From assembly GCA_051453625.1 (NCBI GenBank), contig JBOZIK010000001.1, forward strand, positions 127,755,626 through 127,786,464: a DNA stretch of 30,839 nt. The letters run 5' to 3'. Shown in pieces: positions 20,481 to 30,691 of the stretch (its first letter is position 1; every line of letters starts with the position of its first letter). Source of the DNA: Welwitschia mirabilis (lineage: Eukaryota; Gnetophyta; Gnetopsida; Welwitschiales). The notes beneath the pieces are model-generated. The model searched no databases. It was not told where the DNA came from and saw only the letters and a program-made list of their open reading frames with translations. A program made the position numbers and the translations under genes.

Positions 20481-21793
20481 AACAACCTATCTTACCAAAT
20501 TTAACCCTTTTCACTCAAACCTCTACTATCACTCCTTCTCATACTAATATCCTTGTGACTCTTAAAGATCTTATAGTGAATAAGAAATGTGAAATCCAAA
20601 CTCCTCTTGACTTACATCTTGGTGATAATGTAAAACTCCATAACTTGAATGCTTATCTTACCTTCAATGGAGAACCTGATGAAGATACTTTACAATACAT
20701 TGTTGATATAGAACAACTTGTCCTTACTTCTGGAAACGATAAGAAACATATAAGTGATAGAAGCTACATGGTCATCTTTCCCATTACTTTGAAAGATAAA
20801 GTAAAAGTTTAGCTTAGAACAATTCTCCGTAAAAATCTAAAATATTAAAGTCAAATTCAAGAAGCCTTTATCAAGAGATTCAGGAGTGAAACCACCATCT
20901 CAAAGTATAAGGAAAAAGTTACCAACTTTTAACAAATGCCTAATGAAGATTATACCTCTACATATGAAAGATTTTTTGTTGCTTTACATTTAAACCCTAT
21001 AACTGCCTTTTCATAGGTAAAATTAGTTGACAATTTTTATACTGGATTAAATAGTCATACAAAGAAACCTGTAGATTTTTCTTTTGGAGGTAACTTATTA
21101 AACCAAACCCTAGATGATGCTTGAAAAGTGTTGAAAGATTTGATAGAAGTAAATCAACTTGGCCTAAACCCTCATTAGAGAAAACTGAATTGTAGGCTAA
21201 ATCATTAAAGATCTAAAAGAGGTAAAACATGAGAGGAATGAAACAAAAATAAAAATGAGCCAACTAGTATCATTAAGGATTTAATCTCTACCTTAGAAAA
21301 ATACATTCAAATTTTGATGCTAAAGTGGCAAACAAAAAAATTGAAGTTAGAGTTCCGTCATGTGAATTATATGAAGGTAGCTATCATGTTACAAAATATT
21401 ATCCCTTGCTTCCTACCTACAAAGAAAAAAAATCTAAGAGGAATTTTATGCCTTTAACTAAAGACCTTCAACTACAATCAAAATCACCACTAAAGATAAA
21501 TTCACAATCACAAAAATTTTTAATATAGAATGAGTGAACAACCAAACTCTAGAAATTTTAAAACACACCATCCTATCTTCCAATCTTTTAGAAATAAATT
21601 TAAGAGCTTAAAATTTCAATCCAATAACTCAAACAACTTGGTAAGCTTATCCAACTCTCAAAACCATAGTGATCCTCTTAGGAATTCTATTGAGGAGTTG
21701 AGAAAACATAAGAGAAGATAAACAACAACATAGAAAAACTTTTGAGCATTCTATAATAAACTATGCTTCTCAACTAAAGACCATAACGATCCC
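20481..21793 (+). pseudogene. Gypsy gag, copy 2, interrupted by LTR R2
   Basis: Gag of the plus-strand Athila/Tat-like element. From about 20555 the frame is open for 85 codons to a TAG at a position where gag families have Trp. The capsid signature continues with IQEAFIKRFRSETT, PNEDYTSTYERF, FYTGLNSHTKKPVDFSFGG and NQTLDDA (about 20855-21122), again ending at a stop in place of Trp. A knuckle-like CELYEGSYHVTKYY at 21361-21402 has lost its second and last Cys. The 21530-21720 stretch is Ser/Asn/Gln-rich, as a gag-to-protease linker often is. Sequence similarity to gag ends at about 21793, where R2 begins, and resumes at 23098. Confidence 0.85.
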
Positions 21794-22925
21794 TATTGTA
21801 GTGTAAATTTATAAAATCCTAAAGTTCTTTAGGTAAACTTATAAATCAAATAACTTGCAAAAAACACATACTAGTATAGATAGAAGTTCACTCGAATGTC
21901 ATAATCCCAATAAAGGCACTAATCAAAGAGTTATAGAATTGATTTCCAATGTGTTTTTGATTTTTTATCATATAGAAAATAGAAGGAAATAAATAGGTAA
22001 ATGTAATGCAAGTAAATAAAAATGAAATGCAAGTGGAAATGAAATGAACTCTCTTGATTCCTAATCCTTCTATCACAAGGACTAGCCTCTCTATAATTTA
22101 GATCAATTAAAAAGATTTTTCACTAATTCTTAATTAACATAAATTATAAGATCTACCAAGTAGAATAAAAAAATGCAATGTGAAAAGAAATAAAAAATTA
22201 ATAAAAATCTAATATTAAAGAAGGTCAACCTTAATAAAGATTACCCTTATGATCTAGATAAATGACAAAGTTATCACTTTAAACTATGATCAATGTAAAT
22301 CATAAGGGACATACATAATTGAAATGAAATAGTAATTGTATTGATTTAAAAGAGTATTTGAATTAATTCAAGAACTTTACATCCACTTACAAATAGAATA
22401 ACAACACCTTAATTAAAGAGACTCAGCCTAAGACCAAGAAAACTCCTTTTTATAGCAATGTCTGAATCTCTTATCCTTCAATCTTCCATCACAAGCATAT
22501 TAGATACAAAATATGGAAAAAAAAATGAAAGAGGGAAAGGGTATTTATAGTTTTACATTGAAGTTCTAGAAACTAAATGCTAGAAGTCAGAAAAGAAATC
22601 CTAATAGCTCAAATGAGTTTCTTAACCTCATTACAAAGATATTTCTTTCCAATCATACAAAAATAGTTGTCATCTTAACTTCATTAGGATGACATGAGGT
22701 ACATCACCCTATGTCAAATATTTTCATGGCTCATTGTTAACCCTATAGCTTCTGTCCATGTCAGCAATATCATTGTCTTACATGTTAGGAGGACAACATA
22801 GGCAATGATAGTCTTCCTTATCTCTAATTTCTAAGGTAAATTAGTCTTTTGCATCATAAAGTCTTCTTTCAAATATGTAGTATTAGAATAATCTTGAAAA
22901 ACCATTAAATATGATAATAATAACA
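21794..22925 (-). mobile_element. Gypsy LTR R2, solo, inside gag of copy 2
   Basis: Aligned with R1 (18057-18725) from its minus-strand 3' end: ...TAAATTTACACTACAAT at 21794-21810. It has a good TATAAATA box (22549-22542) and two modules (22669-22695 and 22771-22810). No PBS is attached, unlike R1, so it looks like a solo LTR or the LTR next to the missing 3' side. The outer end is uncertain: TGTTATTATT at 22925 is a plausible start, and TGTAATACTA at 22972 is the alternative. I see no clear target duplication. Confidence 0.72.
22542..22549 (-). promoter_or_regulatory. TATA box of LTR R2
   Basis: The minus strand reads ACTATAAATACCCTTTCC, the best preserved TATA box among the gypsy LTRs here. 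Transcription from it would run antisense to the gag it interrupts. Confidence 0.55.
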
Positions 22926-22997
22926 TGTATTACTGATCATCCTGTTAGATCTCTATAATCATTAGTATTACATCCAAACCTATGTAAATGTCCTAAA

Positions 22998-23097
22998 NNN
23001 NNNNNNNNNNNNNNNNNNNNNNNNNNNNNNNNNNNNNNNNNNNNNNNNNNNNNNNNNNNNNNNNNNNNNNNNNNNNNNNNNNNNNNNNNNNNNNNNN
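22998..23097. other. Assembly gap, 100 N
   Basis: The gap lies between LTR R2 and the resumed gag-protease region, hiding the junction. The 72 bp before it (22926-22997) are unassigned. Confidence 0.98.
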
Positions 23098-23870
23098 AGT
23101 AAGAAAAGATTATAAGATGGTGATAAGAAGTGGAAATAATATAATGCCTTTTACCCATGAGGCTTTAACTTCACAAAGTGACAAGAATCATGAGGAAGAG
23201 GATATAGAAATTTTAGAAAACCATTCCTTCCATTTCTCATTAAGTAACAAAAAGAAAGATCCTTCAAAAAACAAACATGCTACTCCATGGCTTGATAGAA
23301 TTAATACAAACCATATCTTTGATGATCATTTGAAAACCTTAATGCAAAATGTAAGCATAAAGTTACCTTTTTGGAAATTTTACAAGAAAATTGAAGATAT
23401 TCTAAGTTATGAAAAGACTTAATAAGAAGAAAAACAAAAATAAACCATTCCTATTAAAATCTTCCTAACTCAATCTATTAGCAATTTGATGTACCAAAAA
23501 TATTTAAAGTTTAATGATCTTGGAGCAGCAACCGTGAGTGTCACTTTAAAAGAAAACCATAGAATAAAGAAAGCCTTTATAAATATTTGAGATAGTATTA
23601 ATGTTATGCCCTTGTACATTTGTCAACGTCTTGGTTTGAAATAAAAATATAACTTACAGGTATTATCATGGAGTTAATTAATACTTCAATGAAGAAACCA
23701 TTAGATGTGATTAAAGACTTGGTCATTCAGATAGAGGAAGCTTTTTACCCCATTGATCTAGTTATTTTAGAAGTTAAGGACTATGGTGAATATCCTTTAC
23801 TTCAAGATAGAGCTTTATATGAAATAGCCCATTATATCATAGATACAAGAAAGTATTAATGAAGTGCTAT
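23098..23870 (+). pseudogene. Gypsy gag end and protease, copy 2
   Basis: The frame 23117-23422 is open for 101 codons: an acidic part with NHEEEDIEILE, a basic linker, then LMQNVSIKLPFWKF and YKKIEDILSYEKT, which match the conserved helix preceding the protease in Athila/Tat elements. The protease follows: the active-site area reads FINI-stop-DSINVMPL at 23576-23611, where the catalytic Asp is Asn (AAT at 23582-23584) and the Gly two codons on is TGA. It continues with the open frame 23668-23859, PLDVIKDLVIQIEEAFYPID and YPLLQDRALYEIAHYIIDTR, the distal protease half. It is certainly inactive. Both active-site changes fit G-to-A or C-to-T type decay. Confidence 0.85.
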
Positions 23871-24460
23871 TTTGGAAATAAATAATTTTTAGTAAGAGTA
23901 TTTGATGTGGTTGAAAAAGATTTAGGCAACAATTTGAGTTTAGCGAAGGAAATTAATATAACTCTATTTTTATAGCACCATTTACTTAAGAAAAGATGGT
24001 TCATGCTTTATGAACCAATTTTGTTTGATAATAAGTCAAAATTAAAATAATTGTATGTTCTTAATGATCAACTTGAGTTTGACAATTTGATAACTGAGCT
24101 TTTGATTTGGGGAGTTATGAGCCTAAGTTTGTAAACTATGTAGAAGACTAAGAAATTAGAAACCCTGTGATTTCTTGTTTTGAGAGCAGTCATCCACTAC
24201 TGATATCCAGATGACAGTTTGAGATGAAAATTAGTATTTCTAAGAATTTTTCAAAAATCAAAAATCTGAACTTAAACCTGAACCTAAAACCTTTAGATAG
24301 CAAACTGAAATATATTTTTCTAAATAATGACTTGAATAAACCATTAGTTATCAACAAAAATCTTTCCCCTCAATAAGAATAAAGTCTCATCTCTTTTTTG
24401 AAATCTAAGGTAAATGCATTTTCTTGGTTCCATAATGATTTGACAACCATACCTGCTCCT
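23871..24460 (+). pseudogene. Protease-RT connector, copy 2
   Basis: The first half is poorly conserved. It carries one palindromic module at 24190-24217 (TCATCC, then GATATCCAGATGACAG). From about 24260 the conserved connector before RT can be read in pieces: LNLKPLDSKLKYIFLN-like, LVINKNLSPQ, KVNAFSWFHNDL and APIM. Interruptions include TAA in place of Gln codons. It links the protease to the RT palm at 24500. Confidence 0.65.
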
Positions 24461-25020
24461 ATTATGTAACATAAAATCTACCTCAAATATAATGCTAAAC
24501 CTGTGAGATGACCCTAATGTAGACTTAATATAGTACTCAAGTAAATTGTAAAAGATGAAATCATAAAACTTATGGATACTATAATTATTTACTCCATTTT
24601 TAATAGTGAGTGGGTTAGACCCTTTACAGTAGTACCTAAAAAGAATGGGAAATGATGTATGTGGATAGACTTTTAAAAATTAAATAAGGTAATCAAAAAA
24701 GACCACTGTTATTTGCTTTTTCTTAATCAGATTCTTGATAGGATTCAAGATCATGCTTTTTACTATTTCCTTGATATTTATAGTGGTTATAATTAGGATT
24801 GCATTACTATTAAGGACTAAGCCAAAATTACTTTTACTTTTTCTTTGATACTTTTACTTTTATACTCATGTCTTTTAGACTTTGTAATGCTCCCAATACT
24901 TTTCAGTATGCTATAATGGATATCTTTTCTGATAGGCTTGAGGATTCCATTGAGATTTTCATAGATGACTTCTCTATTTATGCTAAAACCTTTATATAAA
25001 TATTAAATCATTTAGAAAAA
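24461..25020 (+). pseudogene. Gypsy reverse transcriptase, copy 2
   Basis: RT palm and fingers in order: HKIYLKYNAKPVR, IVKDEIIKLMDTIIIYSI, EWVRPFTVVPKKNGK, WIDF, KKDHCYLLFLNQILDRIQDH, FYYFLDIYSGYN, then RLCNAPNTFQYAIMDIFSDR and the catalytic box FIDDFSIYAKTF at about 24958-24993. Motifs match the minus-strand copy at 14089-14800 and support the Athila/Tat branch. Several Trp, Gln and Arg codons have become stops (for example after NGK at 24654). A short duplication near 24840-24858, where CTTTGATACTTTTACTTTT-like sequence repeats, probably caused a frameshift. Confidence 0.9.
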
Positions 25021-25670
25021 ATCTTAGATCAATGCATTTCTAGTGGTCGACACTTGAGTTGAAAAAAGAGTCTTTTTCTTATAGAGAGTGGCATTGTTTT
25101 AGGCCATTATATCTCATGGAAGGGGACTAGAATGGATTCTTTTAAAGTAAGTATTATTTAAAATCTTAATCCCCTTACAAATATCAAATAAGTCTAATCT
25201 TTTCTTGGTCATTATGGTTTTAATCATCAATTCATTGGTGATTATGATTCTATTTATAAATCCTTTTTACTCATTATTAGGGAAAGATGTCAAATTTAAA
25301 TGGAATGAATCTTGTCAACTTGCTTTCAATAAGCTTAAATGTAAATTGTCTTATATTCTTATAGTGATGGGTTCTAATTGGGCACTTGATTTTGAGCTTT
25401 TATGTGATGTGAGTAACTTTATCATAGGTAGGATTCTTTATCAAAAATATGAAAATGATTTTAAAGTTATATCTTATCATATCAAATCTTTGTCTAGAGC
25501 TCAAATGAACCACACCACTATAGAGAAAGTGATGATATCCATTATCTTTTACTTTGATTCTCTTAGACATTATCTTTTATGCTTTTATAATAATTTTTAC
25601 ACTAATTATGCTATTATTTGTTATCTCATGACCAAGAAAGATTCTAGTACCTGTGATTAGATGGATCCTT
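25021..25670 (+). pseudogene. RT thumb and RNase H, copy 2
   Basis: The thumb part has LEKILDQCI and GHYISWKGT-like pieces (25010-25130). From 25205 the frame is open for 151 codons: PFYSLLGKDVKFKWNESCQL and FNKLKCKL, then the RNase H domain with WALDFELLCDVSNFIIG, FKVISYHIKSLSRAQMNHTT, EKVMISIIFYFDSLRHYLL and a final NYAIICYLMTKK. The RNase H catalytic Asp in CDVS and Glu in IEK are present. This is the longest open stretch of the window. It would degrade the RNA strand during cDNA synthesis. It ends at a TAG at 25658 where a Trp or Arg region is expected. Confidence 0.88.
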
Positions 25671-27160
25671 CTTATGTAAGATTTTAACTTAACTATCAGA
25701 GATAAAGTAGAAAAGTATAACTCTATTATTGATCATTTATCTCAGATTCCTTCTCATCTAAATGATACTATCATTAATGATTCTTTTTCTAATGAGTAGC
25801 TTTTCATTATCTCTTCTTCTTATTCTTCTCCATAGTATGCTGATATTATGAACTATCTTATAACCATGAAAACACCACAACATTGGACTTATAACCAACA
25901 CAAATATTTTTTTCATAGGATAGGTGACTAAGAGTGGATCGAGACACATTTGTACTGTAGATGCAAAGATCAAATCATGATAAAATGTATGCTTGATTAT
26001 GTAATACCTGGGATTCTTCAACTTTGTGATGATGGTGTTTGTGAAGGAAATTTTAGTGGATATAAAAATGCAATTAAAATCTTTCATTCTAGTTTTTATT
26101 ATCCTTCTTTTTTTCATGATTTATTTGATTTTATTAGAAGATGTAATCCTTGTTAGTATTGTGGTAGTCTTGTTTGTTCATAAGAAATGCTATTTAGACT
26201 TGTTCTTGAGTGTGAGCCTTTTATTATTGAAGTATTAATTTCATAGGCCCTATTTATCCACCTTATTTTAATAAAAATTACATTTTAGTGGCTATATATT
26301 ATATGACTAAATGAGTTGAAGCCATACCTACTTCTTTGAATGATGCTCAAATTGTCTATCATTTGTTAGAACTCATATCTTTTAGAGATTTGATTTTTCT
26401 AAAGTTATCATTAGTGATTAAGGTACTCATTTCATTACTGTACTTTTTAAGAAACTTGTTCTGTTCATTGGTATATAACATAGAGTATCTTATACTTATC
26501 ATCCTCAGACTAATGGATAGGCTAAAAATGCCAATAGATAAATAATAACAATGCTCAAAAAATTTGTTTCTATTAATAAAAACTCTTGGACTTATAAGCT
26601 TAATAATGTACTTTGGGCTTACCATACTACTTAGCATACTTCTCTTGGTTTTTCACCTTACAAACTTATATGCAGTAAAGTTTGTGTCTTACTAATTGAT
26701 GTGTGTTACAATTCTTATCATACATCTCATCAAATTAATCTTATGAATTTTAATGAAAATCTTAAGTATAAGTTAGCCCAGTTAGACAATCTTGATGAAA
26801 AAAGACTAGTACCATACATCCTTAATTACTTCATAAAGCTCAAGCAAAGTTTAAACATAATAAAAGCATTTTTCATAAAAAATTTAAATCTAATTAACTT
26901 GTCTCATTATATAATTCTAGAGATCATCTTTTAAATAATAAGTTGACCTCTAAATTATTAGGTCCTTACCTTGTAGAGAAAGTTCATTTTAATGGCTTAA
27001 CTAAAATTTTAGATTTAGAAACTATAGAGATTCAAAAGTTTAATAAGTGATCGTTGAAATTATATGAGGGATCTTTAGATACAACTATGAACATAGTAGA
27101 AGCACTTGTTTTGGAGGTTTTCTTTGATGAAGAAGACTTCCTCTCTATCATTGTCTAAGT
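25671..27160 (+). pseudogene. Gypsy integrase, copy 2, broken
   Basis: The linker 25671-25930 is followed by the N-terminal zinc domain in the open frame 25950-26156: ILQLCDDGVCEGNFSGYKNA, FYYPSFFHDLFDFIRRCNPC; the C-x2-C pair is present, but the usual His residues are replaced. The core shows FIGPIYPPYFNKNYILVA (about 26240), SD-stop-GTHF with the second catalytic Asp at 26415-26417, and HPQTNG-stop-AKNANR with the catalytic Glu changed to Lys (AAA at 26524-26526). Then LNNVLWAYHTT, SPYKLI, and a C-terminal region with KYKLAQLDNLDEKR and LKLYEGSLDTTMNIVEALVL. It cannot be active. The C-terminal part aligns with copy 1 from 1936. Confidence 0.88.
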
Positions 27161-27510
27161 TCTTTCTTAGCTTATTCGTTTGGTTAAATATTATCATATT
27201 ATCTAATCATCTTTCAAACTTGACTTTTGTATTACTTTATGAAGTTCATAATTATTTTTATACTCAGGCATTTATAGGTGGTAAGATTAGATTCACCTAA
27301 TCTTGAGATATTCCCATGTCTATATACTTTATTTAAAAGAAGATGCCTTAGTTTCTTTTGTTTTTTCAATGGTGTTAAAATATTGGATTATTTGGGAGTG
27401 TTCTTTTATGTCTTTTATCTCACTTATTCACATTCATTTTTTTAAATGTGTGATCATATAAGAATTTTATGAAAAAAATAAAGACAAAAAAAAAGAAAAT
27501 AAGAGAAGAG

Positions 27511-27557
<47 letters not shown>
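27511..27557 (+). repeat. (GA)n microsatellite in copy 2
   Basis: GA-rich tract with a pure run from about 27521 to 27557, preceded by an impure A/G stretch. It occupies the same position relative to the integrase end as the tract at 2752-2812. Confidence 0.95.
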
Positions 27558-27560
<3 letters not shown>

Positions 27561-28640
27561 AACAATAACCATGAATTATTGTATTTTGTGATTTAAGAAA
27601 AAATACATAGTCATCATGATATTCTACCGCACTGGGGTAAATATTTGCAAAAGGAACTAGATAGCTATGGGAACTTCATTAGGAGGTCAGTTGGCCATGA
27701 TTTGTGGGTTCTTAATCCTCTAACAGTGGTTGTACTTCTCTCATTATGGAAAAATAAATAAAAACTTTAATATTAGGGATTAGTAATGTTCCTAATATCA
27801 TCAGAGGAATTGCATGTTTACTAGACTTTTACTATTTCTACTTAATCATTTTATTTTTATAGATTTGGGTGAGTTTGTGGGATGAAAGTAAGTGAGTTCA
27901 TTTCTAAGTAACTTTTGATTTTGATAATTATTGATCTATACACTTGAAACTTTGAGTATTACTATAACCACTACCTTTTCAAATGAACTTTATGAAGATC
28001 ACACATTTTGTCATGCATATTTACTCAAGTGATGTTATGATGTTTTCTTTGGGAGTTTACTAGAATAGTACTTAGGATAGGTAAATAATCTTATCCTTAT
28101 TTCTTGTATTCATTTTTACTTTATTTTTCTTTATTTTTGAGTTTAGGATTTCAAAGTAATTTCCATGTTTTCTTATTCCTTCATAGGACCTTAATCATTT
28201 AGTATTTTTTTGTTGTTCAATGATGATAAAACATTTTTGTAAAAATGAATCTTAAATTTTTCTAAGTATTTGTAAGTTCTCTTATAGGTTATTAAGTCCT
28301 AAGTCTATCATGCTTTCATGTTCTGTTTAGGCATATTCATGTAGTTTTTATTGCAAGTTTTTAACCTAGATAGTCTCTTTTCTTCAGTCATAGATTTTTA
28401 TTTTACATGTGTTTATGATTTTTCCTTTGGTTTTCCTAGCTTTTCTTGATTTTACATGTGATTTTATTTTTTTTTTTTATCTTTTTCTTTTTTAGAACTG
28501 TCACTTAAACCATCATATCTAAGCATAACTTTCATGGCTAATATTTTTTTTTTTTTTTGAAAATCTTTTTTATGTCTTGTAATCNNNNNNNNNNGCTATC
28601 ATCTGAATGATGTGATCAGATAACTATTGTACTACTAATT
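27558..28640 (+). other. Gypsy 3' spacer, copy 2
   Basis: Non-coding, T-rich, aligned with 2813-3940 of copy 1. It contains a 10-base gap (28585-28594) that replaces about 60 bp present in copy 1, and one module at 28597-28622. The alignment stops at about 28640, so the extra 3' ORF, polypurine tract and 3' LTR of copy 2 are absent here, replaced by LTR C. Confidence 0.8.
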
Positions 28641-28650
28641 TACGATTATT

Positions 28651-29681
28651 TGATGGATTTTATGAGTCTTTTTGTAGAACTTTTATACAGGTTTAAGTGC
28701 AATTCTGAGGATTTTTGAAATACAAGAGGAAATCATGGAAAAGTACAAATATTATCTAACTTCGATGCATTTAAGGTACTTTCTGGTGAACAAAGATCTT
28801 CATGATAAAATGGCTAAGTTTCTCCTCAAGAAAAGTCATTAAAGAAGACTATTTTCCTCCAAGTCATTCACATGATAGTCAAAATAATAACTTCTTACAT
28901 GAACTACTAAGTAACATTTTGAAGACATTATGTAAATAGACTGTCATCCACCTTGCTATTCGGATGATACCCTAGATGACATTGAACTATCACTGATAGA
29001 TTCCTTCAGCCATTTCATCCATTTCTGAGTTCTAAATGAGCATGTATAACTACATCTTTTATTTGTCATTTTCTATTCTATTTTCTTATAAATAATACCA
29101 TCCCTCCTACTCTTCTTTCCATCTTCCATACACTAGATATTCTCATAATAAAAGAGCGAAGGGTAGAAGATCTATCTTAGGAGTTACAAAAAGATGAGTA
29201 CTTGGTAAAGGGTGGAGTATCTTCTATTGAGACCTAGCTATTTTTAACCTAGATATGTTACTCTTAATATAAATCTTGATTTTTTTTTAAATTGCATTAT
29301 AGGATTTTTTATGTCTCTTATGGCCTAATGTTGCCTTAGATTTAGTGACAATTTCTAAGATGATATAGATTATCAATGGTAGCTCTTGTTAGAGCTGAAG
29401 AGCAAAGTAGGGTTAGGATTCATTTGCATTGCATGTTAGTCTAGAATTCATATTGCACTTTATATTATAGTTTAATTTCCTGCTTTGTTATTCATTATTT
29501 CTAGTTACCAAGATTAATTGTAAAAGAAACCTAAGTTTTCTTATGGATAGACTTCAACGAGATATGCCATTTGGGTCACTCCCATTATTCTAGCATCTTG
29601 TATTATGCATAATATCTATTTTAATTACTAATGATAAAATTTGTTTGAATGTTAAGGCATGCATAAATATACACCATAATA
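28651..29681 (+). mobile_element. Gypsy LTR C (5' LTR), about 1.03 kb
   Basis: A diverged relative of LTR A/B. Shared landmarks are the GGAGTAT/GTGTTTCC CTATTGAGACCTAGCTA-type stretch near 29215-29250, a GATGATATAGATTAT stretch near 29352, and the end TGCATAAATATACACCATAA. The right end is set by the PBS at 29684. The left end is less certain; TGATGGATTT at 28651 lies just past the point where alignment with copy 1 is lost. Modules are at 28863-28880 and 28944-28982. Confidence 0.72.
29087..29094 (+). promoter_or_regulatory. TATA box of LTR C
   Basis: CTTATAAATAATACC, at the same relative place as the worn CAATAAATAGA of LTR A. It is likely the promoter for the element to the right. Confidence 0.55.
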
Positions 29682-29683
29682 AA

Positions 29684-29702
29684 TTGAAACCATTACCAGG
29701 GA
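29684..29702 (+). other. Gypsy PBS after LTR C (tRNA-Asp type)
   Basis: TTGAAACCATTACCAGGGA, followed by AGGC. It is the least decayed in its second half (CCAGGGA) of the three gypsy sites and agrees with the other two at most positions. Confidence 0.82.
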
Positions 29703-30331
29703 AGGCTATCAAGGAGTACAAGGATTATCATCATTCAGATAAGTATATTTGTTATTTGTCTATATGGTGTTTTATTTTATTAGATTTCTAAGATTCTTGT
29801 GTACTATATTTTTAATTTTAGGTTTTTGATTTTTTCTTTCTGTAAAGAGTGTGATCGTCCTCACTATTGTCCCCATGACATTTAGAATGACAGTGTGTTT
29901 TTTTTTTTGGTTTTTGATTTTTATTTTTTAGATTTTGGTTTTATCTACAATAAATTGGTTCTATCATCTCTAATGTCATCTAGACGATGAGGTCGATGAC
30001 ATACATTTTCCCTATATTTTTTACTCTCTATTTTTATTTTTAATTTTATTTTTGTTTGTGAACTCTTTTGTCATCCACATGACATATAGGATGATAGTCT
30101 ATTATCTTTAATTTATTTTTTAATTATTTTTTGTTTATAAGTACTATAGTGTGGTTAGTCCAAAAAAAAGGCTTAAAGGGTTGCTAATAGAAGGAAGTAT
30201 TTAAAGAAAGAAAGAAACACAAACTCTAGGTACATGCATTATTTTTCCAAGTTTATTTTTATCATCTTAAAAGCACCTACCTTCATCTTGAACTAAAAAA
30301 ACAAAATTACCTTCTTCCCATTCTTCTCAAA
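29703..30331 (+). other. Leader of the LTR C element, three modules
   Basis: T-rich leader. Modules start at 29855 (TCGTCC, still with a CpG), 29975 (TCATCTAGACGA, then GTCGATGACA) and 30071 (TCATCCACATGACA, then GGATGATAG). Their offsets from the PBS are about 171, 291 and 387 bp, close to those in the copy 2 leader (191, 291, 412). Confidence 0.78.
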
Positions 30332-30691
30332 ATGAATAGTGATAGATGTAAAAACTACCCTAAGGACTATAGCAAGAGAATAATAGGGAATCTTATAGAT
30401 GAATCAAAAAGAAAAAAAACTAAAGATGATAGTAAGAGACTAGTTAGGAAACTCATAACTGAATTGAGAGAAAAAGGAGAACTCTTAACAGAAAAAGGGA
30501 GACCAACACAAAAAGATGTTGAGATTAGGGATAGGATCCATTCCTCTTTTCAACTACCTTATTATTTCCCCTTTTCTTTTCAAAATCAATATAAAACTAA
30601 TGAAGAAAATATTAGGGATTCAACCTCATTCTTATTCAATTACTTTTACCCATCTCATCCATCCCCCATAAATGATAACTTGAGTACTTAA
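30332..30691 (+). CDS. 119-aa Lys-rich first ORF of LTR C element
   Basis: The one complete ORF that starts at a plausible ATG after a PBS and leader and is not interrupted. The N-terminal half is very basic and contains an internal duplication: DYSKRIIGNLIDE (30365-30403) and DDSKRLVRKLITE (30425-30463), about 60 bp apart at DNA level. Then REKGELLTEKGRPTQKDVEI and a C-terminal half rich in Phe, Tyr, Pro and Ser, PYYFPFSFQNQ, ending FNYFYPSHPSP. By position it should be the gag start or a small leader protein, but I recognise no gag domain. Given the decay around it, it could be a short chance-surviving frame. Function unknown. Confidence 0.4.
   Translation: MNSDRCKNYPKDYSKRIIGNLIDESKRKKTKDDSKRLVRKLITELREKGELLTEKGRPTQKDVEIRDRIHSSFQLPYYFPFSFQNQYKTNEENIRDSTSFLFNYFYPSHPSPINDNLST

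Noticed and set aside
25758-26117. 119-codon minus-strand frame
   Set aside because: It is antisense to the integrase zinc-domain region of gypsy copy 2, so it is a shadow frame.
26359-26637. 92-codon minus-strand frame
   Set aside because: It is antisense to the integrase catalytic core of copy 2; nothing supports it as a gene.
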